Source of the DNA: Alkalicaulis satelles
GTDB lineage: Bacteria > Pseudomonadota > Alphaproteobacteria > Caulobacterales > Maricaulaceae
Direction of reading: 5' to 3'
Length of the DNA stretch: 64,000 nt
NCBI RefSeq assembly: GCF_008630495.1
Contig: NZ_VWOJ01000002.1
Location: 387,001 to 451,000 of the forward strand
Part shown: positions 53,654 to 62,820 of the stretch, piece by piece
Layout of the letters: the number at the start of each line of letters is the position of its first letter
Numbering within the stretch: position 1 is the stretch's first letter
Notes under the pieces: model-generated
Seen by the model: only the letters and a program-made list of their open reading frames with translations
What the model was told of the DNA's origin: nothing
The model's database searches: none
Position numbers and translations under genes: made by a program

Positions 53654-55507
53654 TTAGGCCCGCCGCCGGGTCTGGCGGGCCGGGCGCGGGTCGCGTTCAA
53701 ACAGATCGGCCAGCTGGGCGGTGATGGCGCCGGCCAGCTGCTCCACATCCACAATCGTCACCGCCTTGCGGTAATAGCGCGTCACGTCATGGCCGATGCC
53801 GATGGCCAGCAGCTCCACATCCGAGCGGGTCTCGATATGGGCGATCACCTCGCGCAGATGCTTTTCCAGATAGGCCGGCGAATTGGCCGACTGGGTGCCG
53901 TCATCCACCGGCGCGCCGTCGGAGATCACCATCAGTATGCGCCGCTGTTCAGGGCGCGCCAGCAGGCGCTGATGGGCCCATAACAGCGCCTCGCCATCGA
54001 TATTTTCCTTGAGCAGCCCGTCGCGCAGCATCAGGCCCAGATTGGGCCGCGCCCGGCGCCAGGGCGCGTCGGCGCCCTTGTAGATGATGTGGCGCAGATC
54101 ATTGAGCCGGCCGGGATGGGGCGGCTTGCCGCGCGCCAGCCATTCCTCCTTGGACCGCCCGCCCTTCCAGGCCTTGGTGGTGAAGCCCAGTATCTCGGTC
54201 TTCACCCCGCAGCGCTCCAGCGTGCGCGCCAGCATGTCCGCGCACGCCGCCGCCACCAGGATGGGCCGTCCGCGCATGGAGCCGGAATTGTCGAGCAGCA
54301 AGGTGACCACCGTGTCGCGGAAGGCCATCTCCTGTTCCTGCTTGAAGGACAGGGGCTGCATGGGGTCCAGGATCACCCGGGTCAGGCGGGCCGGATCGAG
54401 CACGCCCTCCTCCTGGTCAAACGCCCAGGAGCGCTGCTGCTTGGCCATGAGCTTGCGTTGCAGCCGGTTGGCGAGCCGGCCCACGGCGGCCTCCAACCCC
54501 TTGAGGTGCTGGTCGAGATTGCGCCGCAGCCGGGACAGCTCTTCGCCATCGCACAAATCCTGGGCGTGGATCACCTCGTCAAAGGCGCGGGTGAACACCT
54601 TGTAGGCGTCAGGCGATTCGCCCGGCGCCGGGACCCAGTTGGGCCGGGACGCCTGATGCGATTCGCCCGGCTCGTCCTGGGCCTCCACCCGGGCCTGGCT
54701 GTCCTGGGCGAAGTCCACCTCATCAGTATCGGACGCCGTGCCGCGCGCGTCCTCGGGCTGGTCGTCCTCGCCGCCATCGGGCTCCTGATCGCCCTCGTCC
54801 TCGCCGGACTGGGGCTCCTGCTCGACGCCGCTATCGTCCTCGGTCTGGTCGTCCTGCGACTCTTCGGGCTCCTCGCCCAGCTCGTCGGTGAGATCGAGAT
54901 CGCGCAGCACCTGGCGCAGGGCCTCGGCGAAGCGCGCCTGATCGCCCGCCGCCCCGGCCAGCGCGTCCAGGGCCGGGCCGGCGGCGGCCTCCACCTCCTC
55001 GCGCCAGACCTGCATCAGCCCGCGCGCATCCTCGGGAACGGGGCGCCCGGTAATGCGCTCGCGCACCAGCATGGAGACCGCATCGGCCAGCGGCGCGCTC
55101 TGGCGGTCCTCCACCGCCTGCCAGCCCTCACGCCGGCAGCGCTCGATCAGGGCCGCGTCCAGATTGCCGGCCACGCCGCGCATGTCGCGCGCGCCCAACG
55201 CCTCGATTCGCGCCTGTTCAGCCGCATCATGGATCTGGCGCGCGCGCGCGCCGGGCGGCGCCGATTGCTGGTGACGTCCGGCGTCGTGCAGCGCCAGGCG
55301 CAGGGCCAGCGCATCGGCCTTGCCGCGCAGGCGCGCCGCATCCTCCGGGCCCAGCGCGGCGGGCGGATCGGGCAATTGCACGCGCCCGCGCGCCAGCTGG
55401 CTTCGGTCGCCGCCGAATTTCACCTCAAGCCCCGGCTCGCCCGCCAGGGCGCGCACGGCGGCGCCGACAGCGCGGCGGAAGGTTTCGGCGGGGCGTTCCT
55501 CACTCAT
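53654..55507 (-). CDS. cobT: Aerobic cobaltochelatase subunit CobT
   Basis: A 617-residue protein. The N-terminal AddA-like part ([32 protein letters not shown]) is followed by a long acidic low-complexity segment (about 255-335, rich in Glu/Asp/Gln) and a C-terminal von Willebrand A domain with the MIDAS motif DNSGSMRG and [10 protein letters not shown]. CobT acts with the AAA+ CobS and with CobN to insert cobalt in the aerobic B12 pathway. No cobS is adjacent here, which is unusual for the pair. The ATG at 55507 is chosen; frames further upstream run into lysC. Confidence 0.92.
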   Translation of the reverse strand: MSEERPAETFRRAVGAAVRALAGEPGLEVKFGGDRSQLARGRVQLPDPPAALGPEDAARLRGKADALALRLALHDAGRHQQSAPPGARARQIHDAAEQARIEALGARDMRGVAGNLDAALIERCRREGWQAVEDRQSAPLADAVSMLVRERITGRPVPEDARGLMQVWREEVEAAAGPALDALAGAAGDQARFAEALRQVLRDLDLTDELGEEPEESQDDQTEDDSGVEQEPQSGEDEGDQEPDGGEDDQPEDARGTASDTDEVDFAQDSQARVEAQDEPGESHQASRPNWVPAPGESPDAYKVFTRAFDEVIHAQDLCDGEELSRLRRNLDQHLKGLEAAVGRLANRLQRKLMAKQQRSWAFDQEEGVLDPARLTRVILDPMQPLSFKQEQEMAFRDTVVTLLLDNSGSMRGRPILVAAACADMLARTLERCGVKTEILGFTTKAWKGGRSKEEWLARGKPPHPGRLNDLRHIIYKGADAPWRRARPNLGLMLRDGLLKENIDGEALLWAHQRLLARPEQRRILMVISDGAPVDDGTQSANSPAYLEKHLREVIAHIETRSDVELLAIGIGHDVTRYYRKAVTIVDVEQLAGAITAQLADLFERDPRPARQTRRRA

Positions 55508-55565
55508 GGCCACACATCTAGCGCCCGCGCGCGCCCTTGCGAACCCGGAGAGGCGCCGTGATGCA

Positions 55566-56786
55566 TCACCCGTCCGCCAGCCCGTAGGCGCCGTGCAGGG
55601 CGCGCACCGCCCGCTCCAGCAAATCACCATCCACCAGGGCGGAGATCTTGATCTCGCTGGTGGCGGCCATGCGCACGCTCACCCCCTCGCGCGCCAGCAC
55701 GCCATAGAGCGTGCGCGCCACATCGGCCCGGCCCCGCAGCCCGGTACCCACCACCGACACCTTGGCCAGGCCGGTTTCCGAGCGCGTCTCCAGCCCCTCG
55801 AAGCGGGATGCGAGCCCCTGGGCCAGCGCCAGGGCGCGCGGCAAATCACGGCCGCTGACCGAGCATTCGATCACGGCGCCGCCCGCCCGGGCGCGCGCCT
55901 GCACGATCATGTCCACCGCCACATCGGCCTCGGCGAAGGCGGCGAACAGGGCCTCGGCCGCCTCCGGTCCCGGCGCGCCATGCAGGGACAGGCGCGCCTG
56001 ATCGCGCATATAGGCGACGCCCGACACCACCCGCCGCTCGGCAAGATGCGCCTCCTCCACCACTTCGGTGCCCGCGCTTTGCCCCGGCGCCAGGAAGCTG
56101 GATTTGACGCGCAAGGTGACAGCCTTGGCCTTGGCGTATTCCACCGAGCGGGTCTGGAGCACCTTGGCGCCCATGGCGGCCAGCTCCAGCATGGCGTCAT
56201 GGCTGATGCGCTCCACCCGCGCCGCTTCCGGCGCGATGCGTGGATCGGTGGTGAACACCCCGTCCACATCGGTGTAGATGTCGCATTCGGCGCCCACCGC
56301 CGCAGCCACCGCCACGGCGGTGAGATCGGTGCCGCCCCGGCCCAGCGTGGCCAGGCGCCCTTTCGCATTCAGGCCCTGATAGCCGGCGATCACCGGTATG
56401 ATCCCGGCGCGCATCATCTCATCGAGCGGCTCGCCGGCGATGGCGGTGATGCGCGCCGAGCCCGGCGGCCCCTCCACAAGTATGGGCAGGCTCCAGCCGG
56501 TGACCGTCTGCGCCTTCAGTCCGCGCGCTTTCAGCGCCAGCGCCATCAGGGCCGCGCTCGCCTGCTCCCCGGCGGCAAGCGCTGTGTCGGTCTCCACCTC
56601 GCCGAGCCCGCCGCCCAGGCTTTCAGCAAAACCCAGAAGCCGGTCGGTCTCGCCGGCCATGGCCGAGACCACCACCGCCACTTCGCGGCCCTGAGACGCC
56701 TCATGGGCGGCGATGGCGGCGGAATGGGCGATGCGTTCAGGCCCGCCCATGGAGGTGCCGCCAAACTTCAGGACCAGCCGCGTCAT
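55566..56786 (-). CDS. lysC: Aspartate kinase
   Basis: A 406-residue aspartokinase. The kinase part begins [20 protein letters not shown] and includes [35 protein letters not shown]; two ACT domains follow (about 265-405, e.g. [42 protein letters not shown]) for feedback control by lysine and/or threonine. It phosphorylates aspartate for Lys, Thr and Met synthesis. It is divergent from ubiG, a pairing common in alphaproteobacteria. Confidence 0.97.
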   Translation of the reverse strand: MTRLVLKFGGTSMGGPERIAHSAAIAAHEASQGREVAVVVSAMAGETDRLLGFAESLGGGLGEVETDTALAAGEQASAALMALALKARGLKAQTVTGWSLPILVEGPPGSARITAIAGEPLDEMMRAGIIPVIAGYQGLNAKGRLATLGRGGTDLTAVAVAAAVGAECDIYTDVDGVFTTDPRIAPEAARVERISHDAMLELAAMGAKVLQTRSVEYAKAKAVTLRVKSSFLAPGQSAGTEVVEEAHLAERRVVSGVAYMRDQARLSLHGAPGPEAAEALFAAFAEADVAVDMIVQARARAGGAVIECSVSGRDLPRALALAQGLASRFEGLETRSETGLAKVSVVGTGLRGRADVARTLYGVLAREGVSVRMAATSEIKISALVDGDLLERAVRALHGAYGLADG

Positions 56787-56912
56787 GCCACTACTCACAC
56801 TGCATCCGGGACGTAACCGCGCACCCGGCTCGATTCCGGGCGCGCGCGCGCCCATATTGCGTCACCTATAGATAAGCGCTTCGCGCGCGCCAACGCCGCA
56901 CCGGAGTTCCCC

Positions 56913-57677
56913 ATGGCCCAGGCCGCCGCCCCCGACCGTCTGTCCGCCCCCTCCATAGACCCCGGTGAAGTGGAGAAATTCTCCCGCATGGCCGGGGAAT
57001 GGTGGGACCCCAATTCCAAATTCGCCCCGCTGCACAAATTCAATCCCGCGCGCCTGAGCTGGATTCGCGAACAGGTCTGCGCCCATTACGCGCGCTCCGG
57101 CGCGGCGCCGCTGGAGGGGCTGAAACTGCTCGATATCGGCTGCGGCGGCGGGCTGGTCAGCGAGCCCATGGCGCGCCTGGGCGCCTCGGTCACCGGGGTG
57201 GATGCAGCTGAAGCCAATATCAAGACCGCCATGGTCCACGCTGCTGAAGGCGGCCTCACCATCGACTACCGCCACGGCGCGGCCGAGCTGTTGCTGGCCG
57301 AAGGCGGCGCGGAACAGTTCGATGTGGTGCTCAATCTGGAAGTGGTCGAGCATGTGGCCGACCCGGATGTCTTCCTGCGCGATTGCGCGAAACTGGTCAA
57401 ACCGGGCGGGATGATGATCGTGGGCACGATCAACCGCACGGCGCGCGCCTTCGCCACGGCGATTTTCGGGGCTGAATACGTGCTGGGCTGGCTGCCGCGC
57501 GGCACCCACCGCTTTGACAAGCTGGTGCGCCCCGACGAAGTGCGCGCGGCGCTGGAGGCCGAGGGGCTTGACGTGCGCGCGCCGGTGGGCGTCACCTATA
57601 ATCCCCTCAAGGACCGCTTCTTCATCTCCGGCGATGCCGGGGTGAATTATCTCATGGCCTCGGTGAAGCCGGGCTAG
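56913..57677 (+). CDS. ubiG: Ubiquinone biosynthesis O-methyltransferase UbiG
   Basis: A 254-residue class I methyltransferase. [29 protein letters not shown] is the UbiG N-terminal signature; SAM motif [26 protein letters not shown]; and [20 protein letters not shown]. It performs both O-methylations in ubiquinone synthesis. The ATG at 56913 is the natural start. A strong terminator lies after it. Confidence 0.96.
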   Translation: MAQAAAPDRLSAPSIDPGEVEKFSRMAGEWWDPNSKFAPLHKFNPARLSWIREQVCAHYARSGAAPLEGLKLLDIGCGGGLVSEPMARLGASVTGVDAAEANIKTAMVHAAEGGLTIDYRHGAAELLLAEGGAEQFDVVLNLEVVEHVADPDVFLRDCAKLVKPGGMMIVGTINRTARAFATAIFGAEYVLGWLPRGTHRFDKLVRPDEVRAALEAEGLDVRAPVGVTYNPLKDRFFISGDAGVNYLMASVKPG

Positions 57678-57710
57678 CGCCCGGTCAGGCTGCCTGTCCG
57701 CCAAACAAAA

Positions 57711-57738
57711 AGCCCCGCCGGATCGCTCCGGCGGGGCT
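57711..57738. terminator. Bidirectional terminator between ubiG and ahcY
   Basis: AGCCCCGCCGGA (57711-57722) pairs perfectly with TCCGGCGGGGCT (57727-57738) around the tetraloop TCGC. An A tract precedes it and TTTT follows, so it can serve both convergent genes. Confidence 0.92.
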
Positions 57739-57760
57739 GTGTTTTGGCGTCTCGCGCCGC

Positions 57761-59179
57761 CTAGTAGCGGTAGTGCTCGGCCTTGAACGGGCCGGTCTGC
57801 TCCACGCCGATATAATCGGCCTGTTCGGCGCTCAGCTCGGTGAGGTTGGCGCCCAGCTTGGGCAGGTGCAGGGCCGCGACCTTCTCGTCGAGATGCTTGG
57901 GCAGGATATAGACATCGTTCTTGTACTGGTCGCCGCGCTGCCAGAGCTCGATCTGGGCCAGCACCTGATTGGTGAAGCTGGCGCTCATCACAAAGCTGGG
58001 GTGGCCGTTGGCGTTGCCCAGATTCACCAGGCGGCCTTCGGACAGCATGATGATCTTGTGGCCTTCAGGAAATTCCACCAGGTCCACCTGGGGCTTCACA
58101 TTGGTCCAGCGGAAATTGCGCAGGGCCTCGACCTGAATCTCGTTGTCGAAATGGCCGATATTGCACACGATGGCCATGTGCTTCATGGCGCGCATGTGAT
58201 CGACCGTGACCACGTCCTTATTGCCGGTGGCGGTGACCACGATGTCCACATCCTTGATCACGTCCTCAAGACGCACCACGGCGAAACCGTCCATGCAGGC
58301 CTGCAGGGCGCAGATCGGGTCGACTTCGGTGACTGAGACCCGGCAGCCGGCCTGGGCCAGCGATTCCGCCGAGCCCTTGCCCACATCGCCATAGCCGCAC
58401 ACCACGGCGGTCTTGCCCGCCATCATCACGTCCGTGCCGCGGCGGATGGCGTCCACCAGGCTTTCACGGCAGCCATAGCGGTTGTCGAATTTCGACTTGG
58501 TCACGCTGTCATTGACATTGATGGCCGGGAAGGCGAGCTCGCCGCGCTTGGCCATCTGATACAGGCGCATCACGCCGGTGGTGGTCTCTTCGGACACGCC
58601 CTTGATAGCCGCCTTGGCGGTCTTGAACCAGCCCGGCGACATCTTGATGCGCTCGCGGATGGTGGCGAAGAGGAATTTCTCCTCCTCCGATTTGGGCTCG
58701 CCCAGCACCGACGGGTCGGCCTCGGCCTTCTCGCCCAGCTGGAGATACATGGTGGCGTCCCCGCCATCGTCCAGGATCATGTTGGCCACCTGGCCGTCGG
58801 GCCAGTGGAAGATGGCGTCGGCAAACTCCCAGTATTCTTTCAGGGTTTCGCCCTTGTAGGCGAAGACCGGGATGCCGGCCTCGGCGATGGCGGCGGCGGC
58901 GTGGTCCTGGGTGGAGAAGATATTGCACGAGGCCCAGCGCACGTCCGCGCCCAGCGCCACCAGCGTCTCGATCAGCACCGCGGTCTGGATGGTCATGTGC
59001 AGCGAGCCGGCGATGCGCGCGCCCTTGAGCGGCTGCTGACCGGCGTATTCCTCGCGCAGGGCCATCAGGCCGGGCATCTCGATCTCGGCCATCTCGATCT
59101 CGATCCGGCCCCAGCGCGCCAGGCTCATATCCTTCACATACCGGTCCTCACCGGTGTTGGCAGCATTGATCAGAGTCAT
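57761..59179 (-). CDS. ahcY: S-adenosylhomocysteine hydrolase
   Basis: A 472-residue enzyme that hydrolyses S-adenosylhomocysteine to adenosine and homocysteine, keeping methylation going. Seen: [20 protein letters not shown], the NAD-binding [23 protein letters not shown] and the C-terminal KAEHYRY. Length matches the longer bacterial form with its extra loop (about 160-200, [21 protein letters not shown]). The ATG at 59179 is preceded by AAGGAC. Upstream is a good promoter and a hairpin leader. Confidence 0.98.
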   Translation of the reverse strand: MTLINAANTGEDRYVKDMSLARWGRIEIEMAEIEMPGLMALREEYAGQQPLKGARIAGSLHMTIQTAVLIETLVALGADVRWASCNIFSTQDHAAAAIAEAGIPVFAYKGETLKEYWEFADAIFHWPDGQVANMILDDGGDATMYLQLGEKAEADPSVLGEPKSEEEKFLFATIRERIKMSPGWFKTAKAAIKGVSEETTTGVMRLYQMAKRGELAFPAINVNDSVTKSKFDNRYGCRESLVDAIRRGTDVMMAGKTAVVCGYGDVGKGSAESLAQAGCRVSVTEVDPICALQACMDGFAVVRLEDVIKDVDIVVTATGNKDVVTVDHMRAMKHMAIVCNIGHFDNEIQVEALRNFRWTNVKPQVDLVEFPEGHKIIMLSEGRLVNLGNANGHPSFVMSASFTNQVLAQIELWQRGDQYKNDVYILPKHLDEKVAALHLPKLGANLTELSAEQADYIGVEQTGPFKAEHYRY

Positions 59180-59222
59180 AGTGTCCTTGAGCCTTTCGCC
59201 TGGCGGGGAGGGAGTGTCTGTT

Positions 59223-59241
59223 GCGTCCCGATCCGGGACGC
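59223..59241 (-). promoter_or_regulatory. Hairpin in ahcY leader
   Basis: GCGTCCCG (59223-59230) and CGGGACGC (59234-59241) form a perfect 8-bp stem with a three-base loop. It would lie at the very 5' end of an mRNA begun from the predicted promoter just upstream. It does not fit the SAH or SAM-II riboswitch consensus. Confidence 0.5.
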
Positions 59242-59245
59242 GGGT

Positions 59246-59274
59246 GATATAAAGGAAAGTGCATATCGGCGCAA
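59246..59274 (-). promoter_or_regulatory. Predicted sigma-70-type promoter of ahcY
   Basis: On the minus strand TTGCGC (59274-59269) and TATATC (59251-59246) are separated by 17 bp, the optimal spacing. The expected transcript start is near 59239, giving a leader of about 60 bases. Confidence 0.5.
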
Positions 59275-59486
59275 ACGCCCCGGGCTCAAGCCCGCTTTCA
59301 GGCCCTAAATGCCGTATTTTCTTAAAACGGTCCTAATTTTGTATATACTGTTTGGTAATGTCCTGACTTGGCCCGCCGGACGGGCCCTCCTGAGGGGGAT
59401 GGCGCCAGGGCAGGCCAGAGGGGTTCACGTCCGCAAGGCCAAGGCGATACGCCGGCCCGGAACGAGAAGCGAGGGGAAGGTCATTC

Positions 59487-61031
59487 ATGGCGAATTTGCC
59501 AACGGCGCACGCCAGCCAGCGTTTCGGGCGCAAAACCATCGATTTCTACGCCGTCACCGGCGAGGTGGTGGGCGCCGACCCGCGCGCCCGCACCGATGAA
59601 CGCCGCATCCAGGACCTCGACGGCGCGCGCCATACGCTGCGCCTGATGGACAAGAACTATCAGCTCCAGCCGGGCGATTACGCCAGCGTGCTGCGCCTGC
59701 AGCCCGGCCCCGCCCGGCGTTCGCGCCCGGTGGCGGTGGCCAACCCCGCCGGCGGCGGCTGGGCGCGCACCCATCCGGGCATTCACGCCCTGCTGTCGCG
59801 CGCAGGCGTGGCGCGCAATCTCAACTGGGCGATGACCGTGGCCCTGTTCGCCATCGCCGCGCTGGCGATTGTCTGGCCCTATCTGCACGCCTTTCTGGCC
59901 GAGCTGGCCCCGGCGACAGCCGCGCCCCTGCCGGCGCCGGACGTGTTCGCGCTGGCGGCATCCGCCCTGCCGGGCCTGGAGGCCTGGCGCTGGAGCGATG
60001 CGGCGGGCTGGCTGACGCCGCTGCTGGAGCCGGCGGGATCCGATATCGCGGCCCAGTCAGGCGCGATCGTGTTTGCGGGCGTGGCTGCGGCGCTGGCGGT
60101 GACCACCTACGCCTCGCGCTCCTGGCGCCTGGTCTGGGCGCCGCTGTTTGCGGGGCTGGCGATTATGGGCGCCATCGGGCTGGACGGTCCGGGTGCGGCG
60201 ACCGGTCCGGCGCTGGCCGTGCTGGGCGCGGGCGCGCTGCTGTTCATCATTGGCGGCTTCATCAACCGCGCCCGCGATGCGGTGCGGCTGGAGCGCCGCA
60301 TCTCCATGCTCGCCGAGCATATGATGACCCAGACCCCGACCGAGCATGTGCGCGCGCCGCGCTCGGCGGTGATCTCCGACGCCGCTGCGCCAGCCGCCGC
60401 CGGCGCCGCCCTGCGCGAGCCGTCTGATGACGCGGACAAGGCCGATCCGGCGCCCGGCGCCGAAGCGGACGCCGCCAGCAGCGATGACGAACCGTCTGCA
60501 GACAAGGACGCCGAAGAGAGCGTGGGCGCCGATGACGGGGACGCACACGCTGAAGCCAGGACCGAGGACGCCGCCGCGCCGGAGCCGGACCCTGAGACGG
60601 ACAGAAAGCCTGAGCCGGCCCCGGATCAGGTCAACGATCAGGCTTCAGAGCCGGCCCCGCAAGCGCCGGCGCACTCCGCCGCCCCTTCCCCGGCGAATGA
60701 TTGCGATAAGGTCGAGGCTGACGGCTTTGTCGATCCTGATCTGGCCGTCACCTCTGGCGCCGATGAGCCGGACGCCCCCGGCCAGGAGGCTGTGAGCGCC
60801 GTTCCGGCCGATGAAAGCGAGGAGGAGGCGCGCCTGCGCACCGATCCGCGCTATGCCGCGCGGGCCATTGTGCTGCCCTCGCCCCCGCCCATGCCGCGGC
60901 GGGAGGAGGCGGGCGCCCCCATGTTCGCCGCACCGGAGTCCGAGAATGGCGAAGGGGAAGAGTCTGCGCCGGACGCTCCGTCAAAGGACGAGGCCAAGGA
61001 CGCGCCCGAACCCGGTGACGCCAAATCCTGA
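59487..61031 (+). CDS. Membrane protein with long acidic disordered C terminus
   Basis: A 514-residue protein of unknown function. Residues 1-100 are soluble (FGRKTIDFYAVTGEVVGADPRARTDE). Four hydrophobic helices follow (about 111-130, 185-207, 214-229, 235-256), then about 250 residues rich in Asp, Glu, Ala and Pro with no predicted fold, apart from a short charged island (ARLRTDPRYAARAIVLPSPPPMPRREE). Such tails may bind cations or basic proteins. I recognise no domain. The ATG at 59487 is supported by the AGGGGAAGG upstream. Confidence 0.8.
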   Translation: MANLPTAHASQRFGRKTIDFYAVTGEVVGADPRARTDERRIQDLDGARHTLRLMDKNYQLQPGDYASVLRLQPGPARRSRPVAVANPAGGGWARTHPGIHALLSRAGVARNLNWAMTVALFAIAALAIVWPYLHAFLAELAPATAAPLPAPDVFALAASALPGLEAWRWSDAAGWLTPLLEPAGSDIAAQSGAIVFAGVAAALAVTTYASRSWRLVWAPLFAGLAIMGAIGLDGPGAATGPALAVLGAGALLFIIGGFINRARDAVRLERRISMLAEHMMTQTPTEHVRAPRSAVISDAAAPAAAGAALREPSDDADKADPAPGAEADAASSDDEPSADKDAEESVGADDGDAHAEARTEDAAAPEPDPETDRKPEPAPDQVNDQASEPAPQAPAHSAAPSPANDCDKVEADGFVDPDLAVTSGADEPDAPGQEAVSAVPADESEEEARLRTDPRYAARAIVLPSPPPMPRREEAGAPMFAAPESENGEGEESAPDAPSKDEAKDAPEPGDAKS

Positions 61032-61044
61032 CGGCGCGGCGCGT

Positions 61045-61518
61045 CTAGAGACGCGAGATGAGGCCCTGACAGCCCTTCTCGATCAGGTCCAGGGCGCGCT
61101 CGAACTCCGCTGACCCGCCATAATAGGGGTCGGGCACGTCCCTGCCGGCCTGGCCCACCGACCAGTCCATCAGCAGTGAAATGCGCGCGCGTTCGGGCAG
61201 GCGCCGGTAATCGCGCGCGCTGAGCAGCCAGCGCTTGTGGCTGTGATCGAGCGCGATGAGATGGTCATAGGCGGTGAAATCAGCGTCCATGACGGCGCGC
61301 GCGATCATGCCGGTCATGTCATAGCCGCGCCTTTGCGCCGCGGAGACGGCGCGCGGATCGGGGCGCTCGCCCTCATGCCAGCTTCCCGTGCCCGCCGACT
61401 CGCAGCGCACATCGCGCCCCGCCTTTTCCGCCAGCACGCGCATCACGGCCTCCGCCGTGGGCGAACGGCAGATATTCCCGGTGCACACGAACAGGATCGA
61501 AACGGACCGCCGCGCCAT
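61045..61518 (-). CDS. Low-molecular-weight protein-tyrosine phosphatase
   Basis: A 157-residue phosphatase. The P-loop VCTGNICRSP (C12-x5-R18) and the general-acid segment VPDPYYGG are intact. LMW-PTPs reverse tyrosine phosphorylation, in bacteria often in exopolysaccharide control, though some act on arsenate or small phosphates. A perfect CtrA-type site lies 57-72 bases upstream of the ATG. The ATG at 61518 starts the conserved region. Confidence 0.93.
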   Translation of the reverse strand: MARRSVSILFVCTGNICRSPTAEAVMRVLAEKAGRDVRCESAGTGSWHEGERPDPRAVSAAQRRGYDMTGMIARAVMDADFTAYDHLIALDHSHKRWLLSARDYRRLPERARISLLMDWSVGQAGRDVPDPYYGGSAEFERALDLIEKGCQGLISRL

Positions 61519-61544
61519 GGCGCAAGCCTCCTGCTGATACAAGA

Positions 61545-61570
61545 AACGGCGGCCCCATTGAGCCGCCGTT
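61545..61570 (-). terminator. Terminator hairpin after the desaturase gene
   Basis: AACGGCGGC (61545-61553) pairs perfectly with GCCGCCGTT (61562-61570) around eight bases; on the minus strand it is followed by TTTCTTGT. It separates the desaturase gene from the phosphatase gene. Confidence 0.7.
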
Positions 61571-61574
61571 CCGC

Positions 61575-61590
61575 TTAAAGCCGGTTTAAC
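61575..61590. promoter_or_regulatory. Perfect CtrA-type binding motif
   Basis: TTAA-AGCCGGT-TTAAC matches the CtrA consensus TTAA-N7-TTAAC at every fixed base. It lies 57-72 bases before the phosphatase start codon. Only one such perfect site was found in the non-coding parts of the window. Function depends on CtrA being present in the organism, which is not shown here. Confidence 0.55.
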
Positions 61591-61600
61591 CGGTGGGGGG

Positions 61601-62527
61601 TCAGCGGGCCGTCAGGCGCGGCTGGGAGGCGAATTGCGGCGCGATCTCCAGATTGCGCGCCCAGCGCAGCTTCTCGAAGATCAACAGCGCCGTGCCGTTA
61701 TAATCCACCAGACGGTTGATCAGCCCGCGGCGGGGCAGATGCAGCGCGCTGCGCGGCTCATCATGGTGATGATCATGAAACGCCTCGCCGCCGGTGAGCA
61801 GGGCCAGCAGGTAATCGGCCCAGGCCGGGGTCTTGAGATGGCCGAACACATTGATGCCCAGAATGGTGGCGTGGAACTGCACCCCGCGCGCCACAATGGC
61901 GCTGGCGTGCAGGATCAGGGTCAGGATCAGCGATCCGCCCAGCAGCCAGACCGCCAGATAGATCAGGGCCGGCGCCACCAGATGCACCAGAATGGTGATC
62001 AGCGAGTAGTGCCGGTCGAAGATCACCACCGAGCGGTTCTCGCGCAGCCACATCGCCATGGGGCGCTTGAGATCATTGGGATCACGCCAGAACAGCCAGC
62101 CCATCCAGGCCCACAACTTGCCCTCGGCGGGGTTGTGCGGGTCGCCGGGCCGGTCTGACAGGCGGTGATGCTGGGAGTGGTAGTTCACCCAGTCCTTCAG
62201 CTTGCCCTGCATGGCCACCACGCAGTTGAAGGCGGTGATCACTTGCGCCGGCCAGCGCAGCTCGCCCGCCTTGTGCTGCCAGACGCGGTGCATCACCCCG
62301 ATGCCCACATTGCAGATCACCAGCGTCACCGCGCCGGTGAACAGGGCCAGCGGGATATACCACCAGACCAGGGTGACGCCCGAAAAGGACCAGCCGATGA
62401 TGGCGGCGGCGATCAGGCCGAGCACGCCCAGGGCGGGATAGATGATGGCGGCGAAAACGCTGGCCCAGTCCAGGTTAGACCAGCTTTTGGGGATGGCGGC
62501 CGAGCGCGGCGCCGGCAAGGCTTTCAT
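61601..62527 (-). CDS. Acyl-CoA/fatty acid desaturase (delta-9 type)
   Basis: A 308-residue integral membrane di-iron enzyme. Histidine boxes: HRVWQHK (HxxxxH), HSQHHR (HxxHH) and HDHHHD (HxxHH-like). Four hydrophobic segments surround them, as in membrane desaturases. It introduces a cis double bond into membrane acyl chains, lowering lipid melting point. It is divergent from fabI over a gap that holds a 16-bp palindrome. The ATG at 62527 is chosen; an extension to 62572 is basic and unlikely. Confidence 0.92.
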   Translation of the reverse strand: MKALPAPRSAAIPKSWSNLDWASVFAAIIYPALGVLGLIAAAIIGWSFSGVTLVWWYIPLALFTGAVTLVICNVGIGVMHRVWQHKAGELRWPAQVITAFNCVVAMQGKLKDWVNYHSQHHRLSDRPGDPHNPAEGKLWAWMGWLFWRDPNDLKRPMAMWLRENRSVVIFDRHYSLITILVHLVAPALIYLAVWLLGGSLILTLILHASAIVARGVQFHATILGINVFGHLKTPAWADYLLALLTGGEAFHDHHHDEPRSALHLPRRGLINRLVDYNGTALLIFEKLRWARNLEIAPQFASQPRLTAR

Positions 62528-62649
62528 GCGTAACCTCTGACGTCTCGTTTTACCGGGCCGGGCGGGCCGCAATGTGCGAACCAGGCCCGGCTGAATCTGA
62601 GACTGACACGGGTTCGCGGCGAAAAACAGGCCTGAATGTGCGCCCCTCA

Positions 62650-62665
62650 GTCACGCGCGCGTGAC
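62650..62665. promoter_or_regulatory. 16-bp perfect palindrome between desaturase and fabI
   Basis: GTCACGCGCGCGTGAC is a perfect palindrome in the 293-bp divergent gap (62528-62820), 123 bases from the desaturase start and 156 from that of fabI. It is a candidate operator for a dimeric regulator acting on both genes. The rest of the gap is GC-rich with no gene; ribosome site AAGGGAGA precedes fabI. Confidence 0.55.
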
Positions 62666-62820
62666 CATTATGCGCGGCCCGGATCCGCCCGGGCCCGGCC
62701 CTGCACGTCACGGGCGGCGCTCGACACGGGCGGCGCGGGTGGGCTATTGGCTGGGCGCACATACGGCGCATCCGGCGGGCCCTCCCGCCAGCGCCCTGAA
62801 AAGAGTCAAGGGAGACCAGC

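Larger units (their letters stand above)
59180..59486. other. 307-bp divergent intergenic region
   Basis: Lies between ahcY (leftward) and a membrane protein gene (rightward). It holds the ahcY promoter and hairpin leader described separately, a CGGGCT-CA-AGCCCG inverted repeat (59281-59294), an AT-rich stretch at 59317-59360, a TTAA-N7-CTAA motif at 59322-59336 one base off a CtrA site, and a GGCCCG/CGGGCC hairpin (59370-59386). No gene is supported; a possible reading frame from 59309 has no family resemblance. Confidence 0.5.

Noticed and set aside
59180-59300. SAH or SAM-II riboswitch ahead of ahcY
   Set aside because: The leader has one simple hairpin and lacks the conserved riboswitch core sequences; a simple hairpin was annotated instead.
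59322-59336. TTAA-N7-CTAA as a CtrA site
   Set aside because: One mismatch in a fixed base within an AT-rich patch; too weak to annotate separately.
59309-59599. Short plus-strand frame of 96 codons upstream of the acidic-tailed membrane protein
   Set aside because: No ribosome site, no family match and it overlaps the better supported gene in another frame.
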